From: Azospirillum agricola | GTDB lineage: Bacteria; Pseudomonadota; Alphaproteobacteria; Azospirillales; Azospirillaceae | Direction: 5' to 3' | Assembly (NCBI RefSeq): GCF_017876095.1 | Contig: NZ_JAGINM010000024.1 | Span: 1-64,000, forward strand | Length of the DNA stretch: 64,000 nucleotides | Part shown: one piece after another, positions 32,899 to 41,381 of the stretch | Layout: the number at the start of each line of letters is the position of its first letter | Numbering within the stretch: position 1 is the stretch's first letter | Position numbers and translations under genes: made by a program | Notes under the pieces: model-generated | Told to the model about the DNA's origin: nothing | What the model saw: the letters and a program-made list of their open reading frames with translations, nothing else | Databases searched by the model: none

Positions 32899-33750
32899 AT
32901 GAGCGACTCTCCCCTGCTGGAGGTGTCGAACCTCCGCGTCTCCTTCCCCACCCGCCAGGGCGTGACCGAGGCGGTGCGCGGCGTCTCCTTCACCGTCGGG
33001 CGGGAAAAGCTCGGCATCGTCGGCGAATCGGGGTCGGGCAAGTCGATGACCGGCCGCTCGGTCCTGCGGCTCGTGCCGGCGCCCGGCGTGGTCGGCGCCG
33101 ACCGGCTGGCCTTCCGGGGCGAGGATCTGCTGGGCGCGTCGGACAAGCGGCTGCGCGCCATCCGCGGCCGGCGCATCGCCATGGTGATGCAGGACCCGAA
33201 ATTCTCGCTGAACCCGGTGATGACGGTCGGCCGGCAGATCGCCGAGGCCTACCGCGTCCACAGCGACGCCGGCCCGGCCGAGGCGAGGCGCCGCGCCCTG
33301 GAGATGCTGGAGGCCGTGCGGATCCGCGACCCGGAGCGGGTCTACGGCCGCTACCCGCACGAGGTGTCGGGCGGCATGGGCCAGCGCATCATGATCGCCA
33401 TGATGCTGATCCCCGAGCCCGAGCTGCTGATCGCCGACGAGCCGACCTCGGCCCTCGACGTCACCGTGCAGATGCAGGTTCTGGCGATCCTCGACGATCT
33501 GTGCGGGCGGCGCGGCATGGGCATGATCTTCATCAGCCACGATCTGAACCTCGTGGCCTCCTTCTGCGACCGCATCCTCATCATGTACGCCGGCCGGGTG
33601 GTCGAGAGCTGCCGCGCGTCGGAGCTGCGCAACGCGACGCATCCCTACACGCGCGGCCTCCTCGACAGCCTGCCACGGCTCGACGACCCGCGCGCCGAAC
33701 TGCCGGTGCTGACCCGCGACCCGGCCTGGCTGACGGAGGGCGGCCAATGA
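32899..33750 (+). CDS. Peptide/nickel-type ABC importer, ATPase 1 (DppD-like)
   Basis: A 283-residue ABC ATPase. Walker A is GESGSGKSM, the Q-loop is MVMQDPKFSLNPVMTV, the signature is VSGGMGQR, Walker B is LLIADEPTSALD, and the switch His is in FISHDLNLV. It ends soon after the HPYTRGLLDSLP segment and lacks the usual C-terminal Cys-rich metal-binding loop seen in some DppD proteins. The signature VSGGMGQR is typical of the DppD arm. It starts four bases after permease 2. Confidence 0.93.
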   Translation: MSDSPLLEVSNLRVSFPTRQGVTEAVRGVSFTVGREKLGIVGESGSGKSMTGRSVLRLVPAPGVVGADRLAFRGEDLLGASDKRLRAIRGRRIAMVMQDPKFSLNPVMTVGRQIAEAYRVHSDAGPAEARRRALEMLEAVRIRDPERVYGRYPHEVSGGMGQRIMIAMMLIPEPELLIADEPTSALDVTVQMQVLAILDDLCGRRGMGMIFISHDLNLVASFCDRILIMYAGRVVESCRASELRNATHPYTRGLLDSLPRLDDPRAELPVLTRDPAWLTEGGQ

Positions 33751-34538
33751 CGGAACAAGGGATGATCGGGATCGAGAACCTCCGGGTCGCCTTCGGGCAG
33801 GGCGCGGATTCGGTCGTCGCGGTGGACGGCGTCTCGCTGTCGGTGCGGGACGGCGAGAGCTTCGGCCTCGTCGGCGAGTCGGGTTCCGGCAAATCCACCG
33901 TGCTGCGCGCGGTCAGCGGGCTGAACCACGACTGGAGCGGCCGGGTGGCGGTCGCCGGGGTCGAGCAGTCGCGCCGGCGCGCCAAGGGCTTCTTCAAGAC
34001 CTGCCAGATGGTCTTCCAGGATCCCTACGGCTCGCTCCACCCGCGCCATCCGGTGGACCGCATCCTCGCCGAGCCGATCGCCATCCATGGGCTGGGCGAC
34101 ACCGACGGGCGGATCGACCGGGTGCTGCTCGAGGTCGGGCTGGGGCCGTCCTTCCGCTTCCGCTATCCGCACCAGCTCTCCGGCGGCCAGCGCCAGCGCG
34201 TCGCCATCGCCCGCGCCCTGGTGCTGGAGCCGCGCCTGCTGCTGCTCGACGAGCCGACCTCGGCGCTCGACGTCTCGGTGCAGGCGGAGATCCTGAACCT
34301 GCTGCGCCGCCTGCGCGCCGAGCGCGGGCTGACGCTGGTGCTGGTCAGTCACAATCTCGCCGTCGTCGCCAACCTGTGCGACCGGCTGGCGGTGATGAAC
34401 CGCGGCCGGATCGTCGAGGAGATGACCGTGGAGGATCTGCGCCGGGGCGAGGCGGCGCAGCCCTACACCCGCCAGCTCCTGCGCGCCAGCCAGGGCTACG
34501 ACCGCGCGGCGGCGGAGAGCTTCCGCGACTTCGCCTGA
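33747..34538 (+). CDS. Peptide/nickel-type ABC importer, ATPase 2 (DppF-like)
   Basis: A 263-residue ABC ATPase: Walker A GESGSGKST, Q-loop MVFQDPYGSLHPRHPV, signature LSGGQRQRVAIARAL, Walker B LLLLDEPTSALD, switch VSHNLAVV. It is the DppF partner of the preceding protein and completes the importer. The ATG at 33747 overlaps the previous stop (ATGA). No gene for a periplasmic binding protein follows: the next gene is on the other strand. Confidence 0.93.
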   Translation: MTEQGMIGIENLRVAFGQGADSVVAVDGVSLSVRDGESFGLVGESGSGKSTVLRAVSGLNHDWSGRVAVAGVEQSRRRAKGFFKTCQMVFQDPYGSLHPRHPVDRILAEPIAIHGLGDTDGRIDRVLLEVGLGPSFRFRYPHQLSGGQRQRVAIARALVLEPRLLLLDEPTSALDVSVQAEILNLLRRLRAERGLTLVLVSHNLAVVANLCDRLAVMNRGRIVEEMTVEDLRRGEAAQPYTRQLLRASQGYDRAAAESFRDFA

Positions 34539-34565
34539 CGGCCGCCCATCCACGGAAAAGGCCGC

Positions 34566-35756
34566 TCACGCGCGGCGCTCGGTGAGCGTGACCAGCGCCG
34601 ACAGCAGGGCCGCCGCCGCCCCGGCCAGGAAGACCGCCGGGTAGCCCCAGCTCCCGACCAGCGCCCCGGCGACCGGGGCGGCGAAGGCGATGGACAGGTC
34701 GAAGAAGGCGACGAAGGCGGCCAGCGCCACGCCACGGTTGTGCGGCGGCACGCGCTTGACCGCCTCCACCCCCAGCGACGGCAGCACCAGCGAGAAGCCG
34801 AGCCCGGTCACCGCCGCCCCCGCCACCGCGACCCACGGCGAGCCGGCTCCCCAGACCATCGCCTGCCCGACCGCCTCGACCAGCAGCGACACCGCCGCGA
34901 CCCGGCGTCCGCCCAGCTTGTCCGGCAGCCCGCCGGCCACCAGCCGCAGCGCGATGTAGCAACCGCCAAAGGCCGTCAACGCGAAGCCGGCGCCGTCCCA
35001 GCCGCGCGCCGCGAACAGAAGCGGCGCGAAGGAGGCCAGCACCGCGAAGCCGACGGTACCGAAGGCCAGCCCGAGCCCCGGCCGCAGCACCCGGCCGATC
35101 ACCGCGGTGAAGGGCATGCGCACGCCGCCCGGCACCGGCACCGCCGGCACGCCGGCCGCCACCGCCAGCCCGGCCAGCGGAGCCAGTGCCGCCGCCATCG
35201 CCAGCGCCGCGAAGCCGCCGGCCTCCAGGATCGCCAGCCCGGCCGGCGCCCCGACGGCGATGGCGCTGTACATGGCGATGCCGTTCCACGACATCACCTT
35301 GCCGGCGTTCTGCGGCCCGGCGACGGCGATCGCCCAGGACAGCGCCCCGGTCATGAACAGGCTCTCGCCGAAGCCGAGCACCACCCGGCCGCAGAGAATC
35401 GCCGCCAGCCCGCCGCCGCTCCCCGGCGCCAGCAGCGACAGGCCGTAGCAGACCCCGGCCAACGCCGAGGCCGCCAGCCCGGTCAGCACCGCGCGTTTCG
35501 GCCCGCGCGTGTCGGACAGGATGCCGGCGTGGCGGCGGGTCAGGACGGTCGCCACCGATTGCAGCCCGACCACCGCCCCGACCAGCACCGCGCCGAAACC
35601 GAGCGCGCCGTGGACATGCAGCGGCAGCACCGACAGCGGCAGGCCGATGGCGAGGAAGCCGAGGAAGACGGTCAGGACGAAGGGAAGCAGCCGGGGCAGG
35701 ACGGACGCCCCGGCGGGCGGGGCGGTGGGACCGGGCGGCGCGAGCGTGTCGCTCAT
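34566..35756 (-). CDS. Major facilitator superfamily transporter
   Basis: A 396-residue inner-membrane carrier with about 12 helices. The loop 2-3 motif is RRHAGILSDTRGPKRAVL, matching the MFS G-x-x-x-D-x-x-G-x-R-x pattern. The helix 4-5 region has GRVVLGFGESLFMTGALSWAIAVAGPQNAGKVMSWNGIAMY, characteristic of the YhhS/SetA-like drug or sugar efflux branch. It is divergent from the LysR gene at 35874 with 117 bases between, so the regulator probably controls it. GGAG lies ten bases before the ATG at 35756. Confidence 0.88.
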   Translation of the reverse strand: MSDTLAPPGPTAPPAGASVLPRLLPFVLTVFLGFLAIGLPLSVLPLHVHGALGFGAVLVGAVVGLQSVATVLTRRHAGILSDTRGPKRAVLTGLAASALAGVCYGLSLLAPGSGGGLAAILCGRVVLGFGESLFMTGALSWAIAVAGPQNAGKVMSWNGIAMYSAIAVGAPAGLAILEAGGFAALAMAAALAPLAGLAVAAGVPAVPVPGGVRMPFTAVIGRVLRPGLGLAFGTVGFAVLASFAPLLFAARGWDGAGFALTAFGGCYIALRLVAGGLPDKLGGRRVAAVSLLVEAVGQAMVWGAGSPWVAVAGAAVTGLGFSLVLPSLGVEAVKRVPPHNRGVALAAFVAFFDLSIAFAAPVAGALVGSWGYPAVFLAGAAAALLSALVTLTERRA

Positions 35757-35832
35757 CGAATTCTCACTCCAGGAATGGGGCATGCCCCATCCTTCGCCCC
35801 ATCCAACCATGATTTACAGTGCAACGATCCGA

Positions 35833-35842
35833 ACTTATAAGT
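35833..35842. promoter_or_regulatory. Palindrome ACTTATAAGT in the MFS/LysR divergent region
   Basis: A perfect 10-bp palindrome lies 32-41 bases before the lysR-type start, in the space shared with the MFS gene. It could be the regulator's binding core or contain the -10 element (TTATAA) of the regulator gene; the two are not exclusive. Confidence 0.4.
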
Positions 35843-35873
35843 GCAGGGAACGCAATCCAGGGAGTGTCCGCCG

Positions 35874-36782
35874 ATGGAACTCGGCCTGCTGGCGGCGCTC
35901 GACGCCCTGCTGACCGAGGGCAGCGTGACCAGGGCGGCGGAGCGGATGAATCTCAGCCCGCCGGCGATGAGCCGCACCCTGGCCCGCATCCGCGAGGCGG
36001 TCGGCGACCCGATCCTGGTGCGCGCCGGGCGCGGCATGGTGCCGCCCCCGCGCGCCGAGGCGATGCGCGAGCGTGTCCGTTCCCTGGTGGCGGAGGCCCA
36101 GACCCTGCTGCGCCCCGATCATGTCGACCTGCCGGCGCTGGAGCGGCGCTTCACCGTGCGCTCGGGCTCCGCCGGCTTTCTCGCCGCGCCGCTGCTGGCC
36201 GGGTTGCGGGCGCGGGCGCCGCGCGTCGCGCTGCGCTTCGTCGGCGAGGGGAACGAGACGGTGGACGCCCTGCGCGACAACCACATCGACCTCGACATCG
36301 GCGTCATCGGCCCGATGGGGCCGGAGGTGCGGGTGCAGACCCTCTACCGCGAGCGCTTCGTCGGGGTGGTGCGCCTCGGCCACCCGTTGCTGGCCGGGCC
36401 GGTCACGGCGGAACGCTTCGCCGCCTGCGGCCATGCCGGCGCCTCGCGCCGCGGCAAGGAGCGCGGTCCGGTCGACGAGGCGCTGGCGGCGCTGGGGCTG
36501 GAACGCCGGGTCGATCTGGTGGCGCCGGACGTCTCCACCGCGCTGTCCGCCGCCGTGCAGTCCGATCTCGTCGCCACCGTGCCACGGGGCGCGGCGCGGC
36601 ACGCGATGGCACTGGGGATGCCGGTGACTTTCTTCGCCCTGCCGGTGGAGACGCCGTCGGTCGCCGTGGCGCAGGCGTGGCACCCGCGCCAGGACGGCGA
36701 CCCGGCTCACCGTTTCCTGCGCGAGACGGTCCTCGCCGTCGCCCGCCGCCTCAGCGCGGAGCCGGGTCCGCCGGCAGCCTGA
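35874..36782 (+). CDS. LysR-family transcriptional regulator, divergent from the MFS gene
   Basis: A 302-residue regulator with an N-terminal winged helix (LLTEGSVTRAAERMNLSPPAMSRTLARIREAVGDPIL) and a periplasmic-binding-like effector domain (about 88-300). GGGAG precedes the ATG by ten bases. By the usual LysR arrangement it should control the divergent MFS pump and itself. Its last 32 bases overlap the 3' end of the convergent EAL-GGDEF gene (36751-36782). Confidence 0.9.
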   Translation: MELGLLAALDALLTEGSVTRAAERMNLSPPAMSRTLARIREAVGDPILVRAGRGMVPPPRAEAMRERVRSLVAEAQTLLRPDHVDLPALERRFTVRSGSAGFLAAPLLAGLRARAPRVALRFVGEGNETVDALRDNHIDLDIGVIGPMGPEVRVQTLYRERFVGVVRLGHPLLAGPVTAERFAACGHAGASRRGKERGPVDEALAALGLERRVDLVAPDVSTALSAAVQSDLVATVPRGAARHAMALGMPVTFFALPVETPSVAVAQAWHPRQDGDPAHRFLRETVLAVARRLSAEPGPPAA

Positions 36783-38613
36783 CGACGCACAGCTTGTCGG
36801 CGGCGCCCTTGGCGTGGGCCTTGTTGTCGGCAATGGCCGCGTTGACGGCGTCCGACGTCAGCCCGTGCGGGCCGGGACGCAGGACCACCACCACGCCGCT
36901 GGCCGACAGCAGCGGAAAGCTGCGCAGGGCGCCGTAGCGGTCCTTGGCCAGGAAGCCGCCGGCCTCGCGGGTCTGCGCGTCGTAGAGGCTTTCCGCGTCG
37001 GAGCGGAACCGCGCCACCAGATCGGCGAGCCGTGCCAGCACCTCGGCCTCGTCACCGCCGCTGACGCCCAGGAAGAAGTCGTCGCCGCCGATGTGCCCGG
37101 CAAAACAATCGCCCGCATCGGCCGCCAAGGCCGCCGGGGAGGCGGCCGCCGCCCAGGCCTTCATCCGTTCGCTGAACATCAGGATGGCGCGGTCGCCCTG
37201 GCGGAAGCCGAAATTGTCGTTGAACGGCTTGAAGTTGTCGAAATCCAGATAGGCCAGCACATGGCCGCGCGACGGGTCGGCCAGGGCGCCCTCGATGTGG
37301 CGGACGATGGCGGCGTTGCCGGGCAGCCGGGTCAGAGGGTTCTGGTCGGTCGCCATGGCGAGGTTGCGCTCGTGCACCAGCCGCAGCAGCGCGCCGCTCG
37401 ACAGCACCCCGGCGTAGGCGCCGCCCTCGACGATGATGATGCCGTCGCTGGCCGACTCGGCCGAGAAGGCTTCGATCACCTGGTCGAGCGGGGTCGAGAT
37501 GTCGCAGACCGGCGTCTTGATCACCAGATCGTCCAGCCGATCGCCCAGGCCGCGGTTGCGCAGCAGCTCGCCGCCGAAACGGGAATAGACGAAGCGCTTC
37601 AGGTCGCGCTCGCGGATCAGGCCGAGCGGGCGGTCGTGTTCATCGACGATCGGGGCGATGGAGGCGCTGCCGTCGCCCTTGAAATAGTCGAGCAGCTCGG
37701 TCTTGCGCGACTCGACGCGCAGCGGCGGCAGCCGCTCGATGACCTCGGACAGCCGGCGGTGCGCCTCGCTGGGCTGGCGGCGGTCGCGCCGGTTCAACTC
37801 CTCGACGATGCCGTAGCGGGTGGAGACGCCCGCGAGGTCGGCGCTCGGGCGGGCGATCAGGAAGCCCTGCGCGAAGTCGCAGCCGAGGTCACGGCAGACG
37901 TAGAACTCGCCGGCCGTCTCGATCCCCTCGGCGACGATCTGGATGCCGAGCGCATGGGCGTGGCCGACCACCGCCCCGACCAGCGCCCGCTTGCGCGCAT
38001 CGCGGTCGATGCCGTGGATGAAGTAGTGGTCGAGCTTCACATAATCCGGCCGCGCCTCGAACAGCAGGCGCAGGCCGGCGTGGCCGACGCCGAAATCGTC
38101 GATGGCGATGCCCAGCCCGCCGCGCCGGTAGAGGTCGACGGCGGTTTCCACCGCGACCTCGGCCGGGATCGGGCGCCGCTCGGAAATCTCCAGCGTGATG
38201 CCGCTGTACCGCCGCCCGCCGGGCTCATGGGCCAGCCAGGGCGAGCCGGGCCGGCCGACCAGACGGGCGTCGAGGTTGAGGAACAGCTTGGCCTCGGCCC
38301 AGCCGGCCAGCCCGCGGTAAGCGGCGACCGCCTTGGCATGCAGCGCGGTCTCCACCTCGGCCAGCGCGCCCGCCGCGTCGGCGGCGTCGAGCAGCTCCGC
38401 CGCGTCGGCGAAGGGCGTGCGGTCGAAGCCGCGCAGCAGCGCCTCGTAACCGTGGCAGCGCCCGTTGCGCAGCTGGACGATGGGCTGGAAGGCGTAGCCC
38501 AGGGCGGCGACCGCCACCGGCCAGTCGAAGCGGGGCTTGGATGGCGAGTCGACCAAGCCGCCCGGCCCCGCCGGGTGGCCGCCTTTCGCCGCATCCATGG
38601 AAAGCAAGGTCAT
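36751..38613 (-). CDS. EAL-CBS-GGDEF c-di-GMP signalling protein
   Basis: A 620-residue soluble protein. The EAL domain (about 38-265) keeps YEALLRG, FLNLD, LEISER, DDFGVGH, VKLD and AEGIET, so phosphodiesterase activity is possible. The Gln of EGVE---Q is Glu here. Two CBS modules follow (about 290-420: IAPIVDEHDRPLGLIRERDL and the TPVCDISTPLDQVIEAF repeat), probably binding a nucleotide. The C-terminal GGDEF-like domain (about 430-600) has GHIGGDDFF, a GGDDF variant, so it may be a sensor rather than a cyclase. No membrane helix. Starts at 38613 or 38598 are both weak. The 3' end overlaps the LysR gene by 32 bases. Confidence 0.88.
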   Translation of the reverse strand: MTLLSMDAAKGGHPAGPGGLVDSPSKPRFDWPVAVAALGYAFQPIVQLRNGRCHGYEALLRGFDRTPFADAAELLDAADAAGALAEVETALHAKAVAAYRGLAGWAEAKLFLNLDARLVGRPGSPWLAHEPGGRRYSGITLEISERRPIPAEVAVETAVDLYRRGGLGIAIDDFGVGHAGLRLLFEARPDYVKLDHYFIHGIDRDARKRALVGAVVGHAHALGIQIVAEGIETAGEFYVCRDLGCDFAQGFLIARPSADLAGVSTRYGIVEELNRRDRRQPSEAHRRLSEVIERLPPLRVESRKTELLDYFKGDGSASIAPIVDEHDRPLGLIRERDLKRFVYSRFGGELLRNRGLGDRLDDLVIKTPVCDISTPLDQVIEAFSAESASDGIIIVEGGAYAGVLSSGALLRLVHERNLAMATDQNPLTRLPGNAAIVRHIEGALADPSRGHVLAYLDFDNFKPFNDNFGFRQGDRAILMFSERMKAWAAAASPAALAADAGDCFAGHIGGDDFFLGVSGGDEAEVLARLADLVARFRSDAESLYDAQTREAGGFLAKDRYGALRSFPLLSASGVVVVLRPGPHGLTSDAVNAAIADNKAHAKGAADKLCVVRLPADPAPR

Positions 38614-38915
38614 TGGAAGACCGCCACCCGCTCGTGTCGCACGTGCCCGTCACGCGCCGGAACCACAGGTTCAGCGAACATTCGTATCAAATGATCTTTG
38701 CGGTTTCGTGACTCCCGCGTGGGTTTTTTCATCAAACCCCGCGCGGGCGAGTGCCCAGCAAGAAAAGCCCTCAAGGATTGACGCAAGGCAGGAAAAGGCG
38801 CCGAAAAGTGGAAGTTCCGTTGCCCGGCCGCCCGTTCGCCTCCATGCGTCTGGAGCGTGGAAACCGGGCGGCGGAGTGGCCACCGCCCGCGTTCCACCGA
38901 CAAGGGAGAGCGAGG
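38614..38915. other. 302-base intergenic region with a long hairpin
   Basis: A hairpin built from CCCGCGTGGGTTT and AAACCCCGCGCGGG with a TTTCATC loop lies at about 38712-38745. It has no T-tract after it on either strand, so it is not a clear terminator. An AT-rich block at 38680-38700 may hold the promoter of the EAL gene (leftward). TTGACG at 38775 may be part of a rightward promoter for the 38916 peptide. Nothing else is seen. Confidence 0.4.
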
Positions 38916-38987
38916 ATGATGAAGATCCTCAAACTCCTGGTCCTTATCGTGCAGCTGATCAAGGAAATCCTCGATCTGATGCCGTAA
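38916..38987 (+). CDS. 23-residue amphipathic hydrophobic peptide
   Basis: A very small gene with a good ribosome site (GGGAGAGCGAGG just before two ATGs) and a stop at 38985-38987. The peptide begins MMKILKLLVLIVQL and ends EILDLMP. It is Leu/Ile-rich with a lysine near each end and few charges, so it should form an amphipathic or membrane helix. Size and composition are those of type I toxin peptides or small membrane regulators. A GC hairpin follows at 38999-39027. Translation is likely; the function is open. Confidence 0.5.
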   Translation: MMKILKLLVLIVQLIKEILDLMP

Positions 38988-38998
38988 GGGCCGGACCT

Positions 38999-39027
38999 GG
39001 GGGCGCGGTCGCGAGCTGCGCCCCCTT
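38999..39027 (+). terminator. Possible terminator after the 23-residue peptide gene
   Basis: GGGGGCGC and GCGCCCCC pair across an 11-base loop, 11 bases after the stop codon, but only TT follows. This makes it a stable hairpin that could protect the short mRNA or end it inefficiently. Confidence 0.4.
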
Positions 39028-39213
39028 GGTCCCCACAGGATATGGGACAGATCCCACGCCGCGCAAGCGCCTCCCGCCCCCTTCCGCAAACTCCGGTGGC
39101 AACAGTGGCGGGCAAAAGGCTGACCCGCGAATCGCATCCTCGTATCGGCGGGGCCGGCTGCGCTATAGGAGGGCGCTTCACGGGATGGTTCGGGTCTGCG
39201 GGAGGCGAGCGGG

Positions 39214-40791
39214 ATGAAGGTCGGCATCGACATGGGGCGGACGAACGCGGGCGGCGCCGCGACGCTCGACCTGGAGGAACTGCTGGCGACCCGCCTCCTG
39301 GTGCAGGGCAATTCCGGCTCCGGCAAGTCGCACCTGCTGCGCCGCCTGATCGAGCAGAGCGCCCAGTGGGTCCAGCAGGCGATCATCGACCCGGAGGGCG
39401 ACTTCGTCACGCTGGCCGAGCGCTTCGGCCATGTCGTGGTGGAGGCCGACGAGCACACCGAAGCCTCCCTGCAATCCATCGCCGCCCGCGTCCGCCAGCA
39501 CCGCGTCTCCGTCGTCCTGAACCTGGAGGGGCTGGATTCCGAGATGCAGATGCGGGCCGCCGCCGCCTTCCTGGGCGGGCTGTTCGACGCCGACCGCGAC
39601 TGCTGGTACCCGATGCTGGTGGTGGTGGACGAGGCGCAGCTCTTCGCCCCCTCGGCGGCCGGCGAGGTGTCGGACGAGGCGCGCAAGGTCTCGCTCGGCG
39701 CCATGACCAACCTGATGTGCCGGGGCCGCAAGCGCGGGCTGGCCGGGGTGATCGCCACCCAGCGCCTCGCCAAGCTGGCGAAGAACGTCGCGGCGGAGGC
39801 CTCCAATTTTCTGATGGGCCGCACCTTCCTCGACATCGACATGGCGCGCGCCGCCGACCTGCTGGGCATGGAGCGCCGGCAGGCCGAGATGTTCCGCGAC
39901 CTGGAGCGCGGCCATTTCATCGCGCTCGGCCCCGCTTTGTCGCGCCGGCCGCTGCCGCTGCGCATCGGCACGGTGGAGACGCAAGGCCGCACCGGCAGCC
40001 CGACCCTGATCCCGCCGCCCGCCACCCCGACCGAGAACGCCCGCGACCTGATCTTCACCGCCACCGACGACGAGCCGGCCCGCTACCCGGTGCGCCGCCC
40101 CTCGACCTCGGCCAGCGCCGACCTGATGGCGCAGCTTGCGCGCGGCCGCGCCGCAGCACCACCGCCGGCCGCCATGGAGGAGGAAACCCCGCTGCCGCTC
40201 CCGGAACCGGAGGAGACGGCCGAACAGGCGGCCGAGCGCGAGGCCCGGTACGAGGAGGTGCTGCGCGAGGTGCTGGCCGATCCGGAAGCGCCCTACCGCC
40301 CGATCGCCGTGCTGTACCAGGATTTCCTGGTGCGCTGCCGGGGACGCGGGGTTGACGGCGACCGTCTGGCCCTGCCCGCCTTCCGCCGCAAGCTGACCGC
40401 CGCGCGCGCCGGGGCGGCGGGCGGGACCGGCGACGATCCCGCCTGGGGCAGGGCGCTGGCCGTCGCCGCCACCCTGACCGAGGACATCCAGCCGGTCTTC
40501 CTGCTGCTGGCCCGCGCCGCGCTCGACCACACGCCCTGCCCGTCCGATGCCGAGGTGGCGCGGGCCTGCGGCAGCCGGTCGAAGGGGCGCGGGCGCCGGC
40601 TGCTGACCTACATGGAGCAGCGCGGTTTCATCGCGACGCGCAGCGGGTTGGGCAACACCCGCGCCATCGGCCTGCCGGCGCTGGGCTGGGAAACCGCGCT
40701 GGGCGATCCCAACGCCGATCCCCACGCCAACTCCGATGGGGGCGACGCGACCGGCGGCCCGTCCGAAGGCGACCTGTTCGCCGCCGGCTGA
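39214..40791 (+). CDS. HerA/FtsK-like ATPase (DUF87 type)
   Basis: A 525-residue P-loop ATPase. Walker A is QGNSGSGKSH (about 31-40). The HerA-type DPEGDF lies at 60-64, Walker B is MLVVVDEAQLFAP near 143-150, and CRGRKRGLAGVIATQRLAKL resembles the sensor/arginine region of VirB4/HerA-like pumps. A Pro/Glu-rich linker (about 300-345) leads to a C-terminal helical domain (about 345-500) with a winged-helix look (DAEVARACGSRSKGRGRRLLTYMEQRGFI). The NurA nuclease usually paired with archaeal HerA is absent. GGGAGG lies eight bases before the ATG. It probably handles DNA or translocates a polymer; the exact role is unknown. Confidence 0.78.
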   Translation: MKVGIDMGRTNAGGAATLDLEELLATRLLVQGNSGSGKSHLLRRLIEQSAQWVQQAIIDPEGDFVTLAERFGHVVVEADEHTEASLQSIAARVRQHRVSVVLNLEGLDSEMQMRAAAAFLGGLFDADRDCWYPMLVVVDEAQLFAPSAAGEVSDEARKVSLGAMTNLMCRGRKRGLAGVIATQRLAKLAKNVAAEASNFLMGRTFLDIDMARAADLLGMERRQAEMFRDLERGHFIALGPALSRRPLPLRIGTVETQGRTGSPTLIPPPATPTENARDLIFTATDDEPARYPVRRPSTSASADLMAQLARGRAAAPPPAAMEEETPLPLPEPEETAEQAAEREARYEEVLREVLADPEAPYRPIAVLYQDFLVRCRGRGVDGDRLALPAFRRKLTAARAGAAGGTGDDPAWGRALAVAATLTEDIQPVFLLLARAALDHTPCPSDAEVARACGSRSKGRGRRLLTYMEQRGFIATRSGLGNTRAIGLPALGWETALGDPNADPHANSDGGDATGGPSEGDLFAAG

Positions 40792-40807
40792 ATTCCGGCC
40801 GACCTCG

Positions 40808-41308
40808 TCACTCCCCCAGAATCCGCTGCATGAGCACGAGGTCGAGCCAGCGGTCGAATTTCCGGCCGACCTGCCGCAGCCGCCCGGTCTCGACGAAGCC
40901 GAAGGCGGCGTGCAGGCGGATCGACGCCTCGTTCCCCGCCTCGATTCCGGCGACCATCACGTGCTTGCCCTGGCGCGCCGCCTCGTCCAGCAGGGCACCC
41001 AGCAGCGCCCGGCCAAGGCCGCGCCCACGCTGCCCGGCGGCGATGTAGATCGAGTTCTCGACGCTGTGCCGATACCCCTCCCAGGGCCGGAAATCACCGA
41101 AGGAGGCGAAGCCGAGAACCGCCCCGCCTCCTTCGGCGACGAGGACGGGGAAGCCCTTCGAGCGCCGTTCCTCCAGCCAGGCCCGGCGAGTCTCCAGGGT
41201 GGCGGGCGTCAGGCTCCACACGGCGGTGGTGTTGAGGATGGCGTCGTTGGTGATGGCGAGGATGGTTGGGAGATCGGCCTCTTCGGCGGGACGGATGCGG
41301 ATGCTCAT
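40808..41308 (-). CDS. GNAT acetyltransferase (phosphinothricin/amino acid N-acetyltransferase type)
   Basis: A 166-residue acetyl-CoA-dependent N-acetyltransferase. It begins IRIRPAEEADLPTILAITNDAI and has NTTAVWSLTPATLETR and FASFGDFRPWEGYRHSVENSIYI. The acetyl-CoA loop is QRGRGLGRALL, followed by HVMVAGIEAGNEASIRLHAAFGF, which is the signature pattern of the Pat/MddA group acting on phosphinothricin, methionine sulfone or similar amino acids. It is divergent from the XRE-cupin regulator 64 bases away and shares the palindromic operator there. Confidence 0.9.
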   Translation of the reverse strand: MSIRIRPAEEADLPTILAITNDAILNTTAVWSLTPATLETRRAWLEERRSKGFPVLVAEGGGAVLGFASFGDFRPWEGYRHSVENSIYIAAGQRGRGLGRALLGALLDEAARQGKHVMVAGIEAGNEASIRLHAAFGFVETGRLRQVGRKFDRWLDLVLMQRILGE

Positions 41309-41363
41309 GATGCGGACTTCCGAAGGCGGGGAAGAGATGGCGTTCGCCCCATGAATCCATTAT

Positions 41364-41381
41364 AGTGGACGAATGTCCACT
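41364..41381. promoter_or_regulatory. Perfect palindromic operator overlapping the regulator's start codon
   Basis: AGTGGAC-GAAT-GTCCACT is a perfect 7-bp inverted repeat whose centre includes the first A of the regulator's ATG (41373). TATAGT (41361-41366), a likely -10, overlaps its left arm. A bound regulator would block its own promoter. The divergent acetyltransferase starts 56 bases to the left. Confidence 0.7.
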
